A stretch of 9,612 bases of DNA from CAYXGE01 sp964464435 (GTDB lineage Bacteria > Pseudomonadota > Gammaproteobacteria > Burkholderiales > Methylophilaceae), in contig CAYXGE010000070.1 of NCBI GenBank assembly GCA_964464435.1, forward strand, positions 1 through 9,612, written 5' to 3'. Made by a program: the position numbers and the translations under genes. Positions 1 to 7,410 of this stretch are shown piece after piece (position 1 is the stretch's first letter; the number at the start of each line of letters is the position of its first letter). The notes below the pieces were generated by a model. That model was not told the DNA's origin, did no database searches, and saw nothing but the letters and a program-made list of their open reading frames with translations.

Positions 1-611
1 TCCACTGCCTCAAAATATAATTGCATTTCTGGTTTATCTTGTAAGTATTGCATTAACGCATGAAGCGTGGCAATAGTGCACACAGGTAATTGATTTTCTT
101 TTTCGACCTCTTGCACTGCGGATAGTTGCCCTAAACCTCGCTCTTGCCTATCAATAGCGATAGCGACACCACATGGTATAGCATTATAATTTTTAATAAT
201 TTCAACAGATTCACGAACTGATGTACCCGCAGAAATGACATCATCCACAATGAGTACCCGACCCTGCAACGGTGCACCGACGATTACGCCACCTTCACCA
301 TGGTCTTTTGCCTCTTTTCGATTATAGGCATAAGGGACATTTCTGCCTTGTCTTGCCAACGCTATGGCAATGGTTGCTGCTAAAGTGATGCCTTTGTAGG
401 CGGGGCCAAACAGCATATCAAACTCAATACCAGATTTCACAATACTGGCCGCATAAAACTCACCTAGTTTCATGAGGCTTTCACCATCATTAAACAAGCC
501 AGCATTAAAAAAGTAGGGGCTTATGCGCCCAGCCTTGGTTTTAAATTCGCCAAAACGCAAAACTTGTTTATCAATCGCAAATTGAATGAACTCTTGTGTA
601 AAATCGGACAT
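1..611 (-). CDS. pyrE: Orotate phosphoribosyltransferase PyrE, partial (3' end beyond window)
   Basis: PyrE transfers orotate onto PRPP to make orotidine 5'-monophosphate, the fifth step of de novo pyrimidine synthesis, in the cytoplasm. Translating the minus strand from the ATG at 611 gives 203 residues open to the window edge. The N-terminal FIQFAIDKQVLRFGEF and the SPYFFNAGLF block are typical of enterobacterial-type PyrE. The flexible catalytic loop NRKEAKDHGEGG lies at about 97-108, and the PRPP-binding signature VLIVDDVISAGTS at about 119-131 has the paired aspartates D123 and D124. From my memory of E. coli PyrE (213 aa), only about ten C-terminal residues are missing. An in-frame ATG two codons upstream (617) is an alternative start; 611 matches the E. 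coli N-terminus in length. It is divergent from xth and looks intact. Confidence 0.96.
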   Translation of the reverse strand, partial: MSDFTQEFIQFAIDKQVLRFGEFKTKAGRISPYFFNAGLFNDGESLMKLGEFYAASIVKSGIEFDMLFGPAYKGITLAATIAIALARQGRNVPYAYNRKEAKDHGEGGVIVGAPLQGRVLIVDDVISAGTSVRESVEIIKNYNAIPCGVAIAIDRQERGLGQLSAVQEVEKENQLPVCTIATLHALMQYLQDKPEMQLYFEAV

Positions 612-625
612 ACTCATTATTTTAT

Positions 626-631
626 AAGGTG
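626..631 (+). promoter_or_regulatory. Ribosome binding site of xth, deciding a GTG start
   Basis: AAGGTG lies five bases upstream of the GTG at 637. It is a near match to AAGGAG and supports GTG as the start codon; the protein from GTG begins MRIISANLNGIRSAV, as full-length exonuclease III proteins do. Confidence 0.7.
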
Positions 632-636
632 TTAAT

Positions 637-1410
637 GTGCGTATTATATCCGCGAATTTAAATGGCATACGTTCTGCCGTCAATAAAGGTTTTTTAAACT
701 GGCTAAAAACACAAGATGCGGATGTGATTTGCTTGCAAGAGTTAAAGGCGCAAGCGACCGACATGACTGCTGAAATGCTCGCACCTGAAGGTTATTTTGG
801 TTATTTTCATTACGCTGAAAAGAAGGGCTATAGCGGAGTTGGTATTTATACAAAAACCAAGCCTGATGCCGTGATTGAAGGCTTAGGCATGGCGGATATA
901 GATAGCGAAGGCCGTTATTTAGAGCTGCAGTTTGGCAATTTAAGTGTTGTTTCACTTTATTTACCTAGCGGTTCAAGTGGAGAAGAGCGCCAAACGTTTA
1001 AGTTTAGTGTGATGGAGCGTTTTATGCCGCATCTGCAAACCCTTAAAAACTCTGGGCGTGATGTAGTCGTATGCGGTGATTGGAATATCGCTCATCAAGA
1101 AGCTGACCTTAAAAACTATAAAGGCAATAAAAAGAACTCAGGTTTTTTACCAGAAGAGCGCGCATGGCTCACGGAGCTATTTAGCAATGTTGGCTGGGTA
1201 GATGTTTACCGTAAGTTGCATCCCAATACTACGGATGAATGCTACACATGGTGGAGTAATCGAGGTGCTGCCTATGAAAAAAATGTGGGTTGGCGGATTG
1301 ATTATCAAATTGCTACCCCTGAAATGGCTGCCAAAGCGCTCACTACCAGCATTTATAAAGCAGAAAAATTTAGCGATCATGCGCCTTTGATTGTAGATTA
1401 TAGTGATTAG
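637..1410 (+). CDS. xth: Exodeoxyribonuclease III (AP endonuclease, ExoIII family)
   Basis: This is a complete 257-residue exonuclease III of the Mg-dependent endonuclease/exonuclease/phosphatase fold, which cleaves DNA at abasic sites and degrades 3' ends during base excision repair in the cytoplasm. The family's active-site series is present in order: N7 in SANLNGIRSA, the metal-binding glutamate E35 in ICLQELK, Y108 in SLYLPSG, D148 and N150 in GDWNIAH, D222 in WRIDYQ, and D247/H248 in the C-terminal SDHAPL. The length is normal for the family. The start is GTG, backed by AAGGTG five bases upstream. It is divergent from pyrE. Its TAG stop overlaps the stop of the RND pump gene on the other strand. 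An xth-type ExoIII is clear; assignment to a particular subfamily is not attempted. Confidence 0.96.
   Translation: MRIISANLNGIRSAVNKGFLNWLKTQDADVICLQELKAQATDMTAEMLAPEGYFGYFHYAEKKGYSGVGIYTKTKPDAVIEGLGMADIDSEGRYLELQFGNLSVVSLYLPSGSSGEERQTFKFSVMERFMPHLQTLKNSGRDVVVCGDWNIAHQEADLKNYKGNKKNSGFLPEERAWLTELFSNVGWVDVYRKLHPNTTDECYTWWSNRGAAYEKNVGWRIDYQIATPEMAAKALTTSIYKAEKFSDHAPLIVDYSD
643..648 (-). promoter_or_regulatory. Candidate -10 element for pyrE, inside the start of xth
   Basis: The minus strand reads a perfect TATAAT here, which would place a transcription start near 636 and a leader of about 25 bases before the pyrE ATG at 611. The element overlaps codons 3-4 of xth. I find no convincing -35 hexamer at 16-18 bases, so the call rests on the -10 match and position only. 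Confidence 0.35.
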
Positions 1411-4400
1411 CGTTTAAACTTTTCACTTAACTGCATCACCATAGAGTAAGCTGCGGGTACGACAACTAAGGTAAGCAAGGTGGATGAAATCATGCCGCCA
1501 ATAATGGCAACTGAAAGCGGTTTATTGGTTTCTGAACCAGCGCCCAAACCAATAGCGGCAGGTAACAAAGCCAATATAATAGTGAGCGATGTCATCAACA
1601 CTGGACGCAATCTTACAGGGCATGCTTCAGTTAAGGCCTCGTGTACGGAGGCCCCTTTTTCACGCAATTGATTAGTTAAATCCACGAGCAAAATTGAGTT
1701 TTTTGCCACAAGGCCAATTAGTAACACTAAGCCTATCATTGAAAAAATGTTTAAGGTATTACCCGTCATCAATAACGCAATCAGGCCGCCAATAATGGCT
1801 AATGGCTGCGCTAGCATAATAATAACCGGTTGAATAAATGAGTTAAACTGACTTGCCAGCACCATATACAGCAACACAAAGGCCAGTAAAAAGATAAATT
1901 TAACGTTCTTCATGGTTTTACCTAACTCTTCGGCTTGCCCAGTATATTTCACTTTATAACTAGCAGGAACCACCTTCGCTACCACGTCATCCACAATTTT
2001 CACAGCGTCACCTAAAGGTACATTAGGATTTGCATAAAAATTCACAGCATATTGCAAGTCATATCGACCAATCACCGCAGCACCTAATGTAGGTTTAAAA
2101 CTTGCCACTGCGTCTAAGCGCACCAATTCTCCATTAGTGCTTCTGAGAAAGATTTTAGTTAAATCAGCGCTATGTTGTAACTGACCATCCACCGTTTTAA
2201 GACGAATGTCGTAGCGTTGCCCATCACTCGTTTTGTCGTTGAATTTAGCCACATTAATGCCACCCACGTATAAGCTAATCGCATTGGCAACCTCACTAGC
2301 AGACAACCCTAAATTCGCGGCACGTATGCGGTCAATTTGAATTTCTAACTGTGGTAAATCCAGCTGTACATCGAGGTCTACACGACCGATATCGGCATGT
2401 TGACTTAAGATTTGCTGAAGTTCTTGAGAAATACGGCCAATCTCCTGCAAATTAGCGCCAGTTAAATTAAATTGTAATTTTTCTGAGCGTTGACCTCTTA
2501 CAACTGAAGTAGCAGATGGCGTAGCGCGCACGCCAGGTATTTTTTCAAGCGCTACTTTGAGCTCTTTTACTAAAGCTTGCTGACTTTTATTGCGTAACTC
2601 TTTAGGCTTTAAACGTACATTGACATTGCCCTGATTCACCTGTCCGCGCGATCCAGAACCGATAGTAGCAAAGTAGCTATCAATCTCGGCTTTGTGTTTA
2701 TTTAGTTCAGCTTCAACTAATTTTAGTCTTGAGTCTGTATACGCCAAGCTGGAACCTAATGGCGTTTTAACTGAAATACTAAAACTACCTTCATCCGTTT
2801 CAGGTACAAAATCTTTTTTGACATATTTAAGTGTGAAAAAACCAGAAACCGCTACAAAAACCAAGGTGCCCAACAAAATCAAGGCACGATGATGTAGTGA
2901 AAATGCCAATATTTTTTTGTAGTGTGCATCTAAATAATCTAACATGCGCCCAAATTGCCTATACAAGGCGTTCTCTTTGTGCGTGACGCTCAAGTAACGT
3001 GAACACAGCATAGGCGTTAAGGTAAGCGAAACAAATAGTGAAACTAGCACCCCAAAAGTAACCACCACGGCAAATGATTTAAAAAACATGCCCATAATGC
3101 CATCCATAAAAATGACAGGCGCAAAAATACACACCAATGAAAGCGAGGATGCTAATACTGCAAACACCACTTCGCGGCTACCTGCTATGGTGGTTTGTGT
3201 ACGATATGCGGCAACTGCCCTCGGGTTGTTTAAATCTAGTCCTTTTAAGCCTTGACCTACCTCACCAGACATATGTCGTAAAATACTTTCTCGCACTACA
3301 ATGGCATCATCAACCACCACTCCAATCAGTAAAAGTAGCGCCAGCAGAGTCATGCTGTTAAAGGTAAATCCTGAAAAATACATGACCGCAATTGCACCGA
3401 GAAGTGATACAGGAATCTCAAGGCAAATCATTAAAGTAGAGCTAAACGAGCGCATAAAAACCAGCACGATAAGCGCAGCAAATAAAGTGCCTTCAACCAA
3501 GTGTTCTTTGAGGGATGACACGAGCTGGTTAATAAAAATCGAGTCATTAGTTGAGATGTCTAAGGATAACCCTGGTGGCAGATTAGGCCGCACATCTTTT
3601 TCAAGCTTTTCAATCACATCATTAATAATTTCAACCGTATTGGCATTAGCTATTTTCACCATACCAATACCAACAGTCGGTTTACCGTTATAGCGCGCTA
3701 CTTGGCGATTGTCAGTGATACCATCTTCAATGGTCGCCACGTCTTTAAGATAAATGGGCGCACCACCTTTGGAGGCAATTATTAAATTTGACAGCGCTTC
3801 TGTGGAATGAAACTCTAAATCCAGTTTTAATAGTTGTTCAGCTTGTTGGCTTACCAAAAAACCGCCAGGCAGTTGCACGTGCTCACGATTAAAAGCAGCA
3901 ATCAGCTCACTTGCGGTTAATTTGTATGCGGCCATACGTTCTGGCGACACATTCACTCGAATGACTCTGTCACGCCTGCCACCAATAGTGACTTCACCCA
4001 CACCACTAATGGTTTCAAATTTCTTTTTCAGTACATTGTTAGCGTACACATTGAGCTGTTGTACCGTTCGGTCTCCACTGAGCGCCAACCATATAATAGG
4101 TGCCGCGTTGGTATCCACTTTTTGAATCACTGGTGGGTCGGTATCTTCAGGTAGTCGTTTGATGATTTGATTAATTTTTGCCTGTACTTCGTTAAAGGCA
4201 ACGTCAACATCTTTATCAATTGAAAAAGTAATATTGATACTTGAAACGCCGGGAGAAGAAGCCGATTGAATATGCTCAATACCAGGGGTAGTATTGATAG
4301 CTGATTCAATCACACTCGTAATAGAGGCATCGATAACATCTGGGTCCGCACCACGCAAAGTGGTATTAACCATAATTACAGGAAAATCTATGGAGGGAAT

Positions 4401-4508
4401 ACGGTCAACGCCTATGCGTTGATAAGCTATCAAGCCAAACAGCACAATCACGGCGGAAAGCATCCAAGCCAACACATGCCGCTTAATGGAAAGTTCTGGT
4501 AAGCTCAT
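1407..4508 (-). CDS. RND multidrug efflux pump, inner-membrane permease (HAE1/AcrB family)
   Basis: This complete 1033-residue protein is a proton-driven resistance-nodulation-division transporter that moves substrates from the periplasm or inner membrane into a tripartite efflux channel. The layout is standard: a first membrane helix at about 12-30, a large periplasmic loop (about 31-335), helices 2-6 (about 336-500), helix 7 (about 540-558), a second periplasmic loop (about 560-866), and helices 8-12 (about 868-1022). The proton-relay residues are present: D400/D401 in LIGVVVDDAIVV of helix 4 and K936 in LIGLVAKNSILL of helix 10, indicating the hydrophobic-substrate HAE1 class rather than the metal class. 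An in-frame TAA directly precedes the ATG at 4508, which fixes the start, although no strong ribosome binding site is visible. It lies 57 bases downstream of its adaptor gene. The actual substrate cannot be read from sequence. Confidence 0.95.
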   Translation of the reverse strand: MSLPELSIKRHVLAWMLSAVIVLFGLIAYQRIGVDRIPSIDFPVIMVNTTLRGADPDVIDASITSVIESAINTTPGIEHIQSASSPGVSSINITFSIDKDVDVAFNEVQAKINQIIKRLPEDTDPPVIQKVDTNAAPIIWLALSGDRTVQQLNVYANNVLKKKFETISGVGEVTIGGRRDRVIRVNVSPERMAAYKLTASELIAAFNREHVQLPGGFLVSQQAEQLLKLDLEFHSTEALSNLIIASKGGAPIYLKDVATIEDGITDNRQVARYNGKPTVGIGMVKIANANTVEIINDVIEKLEKDVRPNLPPGLSLDISTNDSIFINQLVSSLKEHLVEGTLFAALIVLVFMRSFSSTLMICLEIPVSLLGAIAVMYFSGFTFNSMTLLALLLLIGVVVDDAIVVRESILRHMSGEVGQGLKGLDLNNPRAVAAYRTQTTIAGSREVVFAVLASSLSLVCIFAPVIFMDGIMGMFFKSFAVVVTFGVLVSLFVSLTLTPMLCSRYLSVTHKENALYRQFGRMLDYLDAHYKKILAFSLHHRALILLGTLVFVAVSGFFTLKYVKKDFVPETDEGSFSISVKTPLGSSLAYTDSRLKLVEAELNKHKAEIDSYFATIGSGSRGQVNQGNVNVRLKPKELRNKSQQALVKELKVALEKIPGVRATPSATSVVRGQRSEKLQFNLTGANLQEIGRISQELQQILSQHADIGRVDLDVQLDLPQLEIQIDRIRAANLGLSASEVANAISLYVGGINVAKFNDKTSDGQRYDIRLKTVDGQLQHSADLTKIFLRSTNGELVRLDAVASFKPTLGAAVIGRYDLQYAVNFYANPNVPLGDAVKIVDDVVAKVVPASYKVKYTGQAEELGKTMKNVKFIFLLAFVLLYMVLASQFNSFIQPVIIMLAQPLAIIGGLIALLMTGNTLNIFSMIGLVLLIGLVAKNSILLVDLTNQLREKGASVHEALTEACPVRLRPVLMTSLTIILALLPAAIGLGAGSETNKPLSVAIIGGMISSTLLTLVVVPAAYSMVMQLSEKFKR

Positions 4509-4565
4509 TTATAGGGTGTTTTCTAGAGTGTGCATATTGGCTAGATAAATCATAGTACTTTTTAG

Positions 4566-5648
4566 TTATTGGCTAATTTTTACAGGCGTTTTATCTGTTA
4601 AAAATCCAGCACCATCTACCACTACACTATCATTTTCTTTAATACCCGCTAAAATTTCAACCTGACCTTGTTGACGCAATCCAGTTTTAACTAGCGCTTG
4701 ATATGCCACGTTGGATTTAACAATGTACACCACTTCACCTGCAGGACGCATCACCACGCTTTGCTCAGGCAACATAAAGGCTGCGGCTTGTTCACCTATC
4801 ACCACTTCACCCGTTACCGATGCACCTGGTTGCCAATCCTTTGCATCAAACACATCGGCAATCACATCAATAGAGCGATTTTCAGCCGCAATCATTGGCT
4901 TTAATTCATGTATGATTGTTTCAATGCTATGACTAGAAGTTGGCGTGCTTAATCTTACTTTTAGGCCAGGCTTTAGTACCGTGCTCATCCGTTCAGGAAA
5001 GGGTAAATGGGCACGCAATTTTTGCTTGGATACAATTTGCACAATCGGGTCACCGACTCGCACATAATCACCTTTATCCACTAATTTTTTTTCAATCACA
5101 CCGCTGACTGGCGCTATTACTCTGGTTTTACCACTACTGTGATTAATGCTACCAACCCTTGCCTTAGCAGCTTCTAATTGCTGCTTAAGTACATTTTGTT
5201 GCGCTCTATCGTTATCAACCGCGGTTTGAGAAATAAAATTCTTATCTACCAAGGCTTGATTACGCTCTACTGTTTTCAATTGGTTTTGCAACAAAGCTTG
5301 AATGCGAGAGACCTCGGCTTGAGCTTCGTTGCGTTGCATGGCGAAATCACCCGCATCTAAGGTCGCGATTAACTGACCTTGCTTCACTTGTGAACCTGGG
5401 TTGACATGCACAGCTACAACTCTAGCCGCCACTTCTGCCGCTACTGTTGGGTCAATCAACCCTTCTAATGAGCCAACTGCAGACTCCGTTACTTCTAAGG
5501 GCTGTTGCTTCACTCGCGTGACTGTGACTAAAGTTTCTTTAACGCCTTTATTTTTGTCATCCTCTGGTGCAGTTTGGTCTTTGCCACAGGCAACCAATAT
5601 TATTGAACATATCAACAAACTAAAAAGGGTAGTGAAGTTTTTATTCAT
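4566..5648 (-). CDS. Efflux RND periplasmic adaptor subunit (membrane fusion lipoprotein)
   Basis: This is the periplasmic adaptor that should bridge the downstream RND pump to an outer-membrane channel. From the ATG at 5648 it has 360 residues. A lipoprotein signal peptide comes first (MNKNFTTLFS followed by a hydrophobic stretch), with lipobox LVAC at 18-21 and Cys21 as the predicted lipidated residue. Next come the first lipoyl half-motif (about 67-100, VNPGSQVKQGQLIATLDAG), a Gln/Ala-rich alpha-helical hairpin (about 101-170), the second lipoyl half (about 174-206, VIAPVSGVIEKKLVDKGDY), a beta-barrel (about 207-290) and a membrane-proximal domain. The frame stays open upstream to a GTG at 5696, but that start would add 16 residues ahead of a well-formed signal peptide, so 5648 is preferred. 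The residue after Cys21 is Gly, not the Asp linked to inner-membrane retention in enterics. Confidence 0.93.
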   Translation of the reverse strand: MNKNFTTLFSLLICSIILVACGKDQTAPEDDKNKGVKETLVTVTRVKQQPLEVTESAVGSLEGLIDPTVAAEVAARVVAVHVNPGSQVKQGQLIATLDAGDFAMQRNEAQAEVSRIQALLQNQLKTVERNQALVDKNFISQTAVDNDRAQQNVLKQQLEAAKARVGSINHSSGKTRVIAPVSGVIEKKLVDKGDYVRVGDPIVQIVSKQKLRAHLPFPERMSTVLKPGLKVRLSTPTSSHSIETIIHELKPMIAAENRSIDVIADVFDAKDWQPGASVTGEVVIGEQAAAFMLPEQSVVMRPAGEVVYIVKSNVAYQALVKTGLRQQGQVEILAGIKENDSVVVDGAGFLTDKTPVKISQ

Positions 5649-5692
5649 GTGCTTATCGTAACTTGATTTTTGAATCTTTGAGCGTTTATTTG

Positions 5693-6241
5693 TCACTTAA
5701 TTATAGACCAATCAAAATAGGGGCCTGGGTCAGTTTTTCTGTCAGGCGCAATATCAGAATGCCCTGCCACCGCATCAACACCATATCTGAGTTTAATTGC
5801 CTTGAGCAAGCTTTTGAGCACCACATATTGATTAGGTTCAAACGCTTCATAGTCTGACCCTTCAAGCTCAATACCAATTGAGAAATCGTTACAGCGTTCA
5901 CGTCCCTGCCAGCTTGATACGCCGGCATGCCATGCGCGTTGGTTGCATGACACAAACTGTATTAGGCTACCATCACGTTGAATAAAAAAATGGGATGACA
6001 CCTTCAAGTGCGCTATCTCAGCATAATAGGGATGCTCATTGGGGTTGAGTTGGTTGGTAAACAATTGCATCACGCCCTGTCCACCAAACTGCTGAGGTGG
6101 CAAACTAATATTATGAATCACCACTAAACTTACATCATCTGGCATGGGTCTGGCATCACAATTTGGAGATGCAATCCATTGCGCTTGCTCGCAAATGCCC
6201 TCTAGATTAATGCTGAGCGGTTTTATTTTAACAATTGCCAT
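5693..6241 (-). CDS. ampD: 1,6-anhydro-N-acetylmuramyl-L-alanine amidase AmpD
   Basis: This 182-residue zinc amidase, of the amidase_2/PGRP fold, removes the peptide from 1,6-anhydromuramyl peptides during cytoplasmic peptidoglycan recycling. The zinc ligands are visible as H43 (VVIHNIS), H161 and D171 (GHSDIAPDRKTDPGP). The spacing H+8 Lys (K169) and H+10 Asp matches the H154/K162/D164 arrangement of Citrobacter AmpD, which separates it from secreted AmiD-type amidases. The SIGIELEG motif at about 121-128 carries the family's glutamate. No signal peptide is seen, which fits cytoplasmic AmpD. The length is normal and the ATG at 6241 is the natural start, though no strong ribosome binding site is apparent. 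Its TGA overlaps a possible GTG start for the adaptor by four bases; the preferred adaptor start is 44 bases downstream of the stop, so co-transcription is possible. Confidence 0.95.
   Translation of the reverse strand: MAIVKIKPLSINLEGICEQAQWIASPNCDARPMPDDVSLVVIHNISLPPQQFGGQGVMQLFTNQLNPNEHPYYAEIAHLKVSSHFFIQRDGSLIQFVSCNQRAWHAGVSSWQGRERCNDFSIGIELEGSDYEAFEPNQYVVLKSLLKAIKLRYGVDAVAGHSDIAPDRKTDPGPYFDWSIIK
5700..5705 (-). promoter_or_regulatory. Candidate -10 element for the adaptor/RND operon
   Basis: The minus strand has a perfect TATAAT inside the last codons of ampD, which would give a start near 5693 and a leader of about 45 bases before the ATG at 5648. No good -35 hexamer is found at the usual distance and the local DNA is AT-rich, so a chance match is quite possible. 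Confidence 0.22.
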
Positions 6242-6274
6242 GCGTTTAATCGCGTTATCCGATAAAATTCTAAG

Positions 6275-6305
6275 TTGATATATAGACTAAAAACTAAACT
6301 AAAAT
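6275..6305 (+). promoter_or_regulatory. Candidate sigma-70-type promoter for the CaCA transporter gene
   Basis: In the 111-base divergent gap between ampD and the transporter gene, TTGATA (6275-6280, five of six to the -35 consensus) is followed by TAAAAT (6300-6305, five of six to the -10 consensus). The 19-base spacer is longer than ideal. It would start transcription around 6312, about 40 bases before the ATG. The rest of the gap is AT-rich with several TTTAAT-like strings, so other start points are possible. Confidence 0.3.
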
Positions 6306-6342
6306 TTAGCTTAATAGAGTTTTATTTAATTTAATCACATTT

Positions 6343-6347
6343 AAGGG
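6343..6347 (+). promoter_or_regulatory. Ribosome binding site of the CaCA transporter gene
   Basis: AAGGG lies five bases upstream of the ATG at 6353 and supports that start over later in-frame methionines. Confidence 0.65.
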
Positions 6348-6352
6348 TCAAC

Positions 6353-7354
6353 ATGGTCTTTATTGAGTTATTTCTTATGCTCATAGTTATTTTAATCGCC
6401 GCCGAGGTGTTTACCAATGCGCTTGAGCATCTTGGCGAAAAATTAGGCATTTCAGAAGGTGTGACTGGCTCATTATTTGCTGCCGTTGGTACCGCATTAC
6501 CAGAAACCTCAGTGCCTTTGCTTGCATTGCTCGCTGGCACTAGCAATACGCATGTGAATGAAGAAATTGGCGTAGGTGCAATTTTAGGTGCGCCATTGAT
6601 GTTAGCAACGCTTTCACTTTCATTACTCGCCTTTGCGGTATTAAAAAAACGTGGGGTACATGGGCACTTTCACCCAGAACGCACTGGTTTAAAACGTGAC
6701 TTCGATTTCTTTATTGCCGCTTTTTGTTTTGCCACCGTTGCCCTGTTTATTCCACACACCCAAGTGGCCGTTCGTTATGGCATCGGCTTTATGATGGTAA
6801 TGATTTATTTTATTTACATCATGCTCACCATTCGCGCCTCTAAAGGCTTGGTTGCAGAAGGCCATGCCACTGAAGCAGAAGACCCGATGTTTTTATGTCG
6901 CCTAGGCTTGCCTAATAATATGGTTGTCATCGGTTTTCAACTACTTTTAGGCTTAGCACTTTTAATTGCAGGTGCTAAAGGCTTTATTATGGGAGTTGAA
7001 GAAGGTGCGGCTTTATTGGGCATTTCAGCGTTACTGTTATCATTACTTATCATCCCAATCGCTACCGAATTGCCAGAAAAAGTAAACAGTATTTTATGGA
7101 TTCGTAAAGGTAAAGATACCTTAGCATTCGGCAACATTACTGGCGCTTTAGTGTTTCAGGGTACGTTATTACCCGCAATTGGTATTATGCTAACACCGTG
7201 GGAACCGCGTTCAGAAGTGCTATCTGGCGTAGTAATTACTTTATTAGGGATTATTTGGCTACGCTTTATGGCTAGCAAAGGCCAACTCAAAGTATGGCAC
7301 GTATGGGTGAATGGTTTAATGTATTTAAGTTATCTTGCCTACGTACTCATTTAA
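6353..7354 (+). CDS. CaCA-superfamily cation antiporter (sodium/calcium exchanger-like membrane protein)
   Basis: This complete 333-residue, very hydrophobic protein has about ten predicted membrane helices in two five-helix halves, as in bacterial sodium/calcium exchangers, so it probably exchanges a cation across the inner membrane. The alpha-1 repeat is at about 38-88 (GSLFAAVGTALPETSVP, then GVGAILGAP). The alpha-2 repeat is at about 228-275 (IPIATELPEKVNSIL, then LAFGNITGALVFQ). Both repeat glutamates are present, E51 and E242. The halves are joined by a charged loop at about 162-187. Other usual ligand positions differ from well-studied exchangers: there is no GTSLPE serine in either repeat, and the GSN-type segments read GAP and GAL. 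The ion therefore cannot be assigned from sequence. The ATG at 6353 has AAGGG five bases upstream. It is monocistronic, with a strong terminator downstream. Confidence 0.85.
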   Translation: MVFIELFLMLIVILIAAEVFTNALEHLGEKLGISEGVTGSLFAAVGTALPETSVPLLALLAGTSNTHVNEEIGVGAILGAPLMLATLSLSLLAFAVLKKRGVHGHFHPERTGLKRDFDFFIAAFCFATVALFIPHTQVAVRYGIGFMMVMIYFIYIMLTIRASKGLVAEGHATEAEDPMFLCRLGLPNNMVVIGFQLLLGLALLIAGAKGFIMGVEEGAALLGISALLLSLLIIPIATELPEKVNSILWIRKGKDTLAFGNITGALVFQGTLLPAIGIMLTPWEPRSEVLSGVVITLLGIIWLRFMASKGQLKVWHVWVNGLMYLSYLAYVLI

Positions 7355-7381
7355 TGTGTTGATTCTAATTAAATACAGCAT

Positions 7382-7410
7382 AAAAAACGGCGCTCAAAGC
7401 GCCGTTTTTT
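7382..7410. terminator. Bidirectional intrinsic terminator between the CaCA gene and ccsB
   Basis: A perfect 12-base-pair inverted repeat, AAAAAACGGCGC (7382-7393) and GCGCCGTTTTTT (7399-7410), encloses a five-base TCAAA loop. The GC-rich core is flanked by an A-run on one side and a T-run on the other, so it can form a hairpin followed by a U-tract in either direction. It lies 27 bases after the CaCA gene stop on the plus strand. On the minus strand it begins at the TAA stop of ccsB, which occupies 7410-7412. Confidence 0.92.

Noticed and set aside
594..623. Possible xth promoter TTGTGT (594-599) with TATTTT (618-623)
   Set aside because: The matches are weak and the predicted start near 630 would fall inside the xth ribosome binding site, so it is unlikely to be functional.
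680..955. A 91-codon minus-strand open frame inside xth
   Set aside because: It is antisense to the conserved ExoIII coding region, with no recognisable motif and no promoter or ribosome binding site.
3301..3693. A 130-codon plus-strand open frame antisense to the RND pump gene
   Set aside because: It lies wholly inside a well-supported RND gene, has no recognisable domain and reads as low-complexity Ser/Thr/Ile-rich shadow coding.
4509..4565. Possible regulatory element or terminator between the adaptor and pump genes
   Set aside because: The 57-base gap holds only weak TCTAG/CTAGA matches, no stable hairpin with a U-tract and no clear promoter; the genes read as one operon.
5701..5955. 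An 84-codon minus-strand open frame in another frame within ampD
   Set aside because: It overlaps the catalytic part of ampD on the same strand, shows no family motif and has no ribosome binding site; it is a shadow frame.
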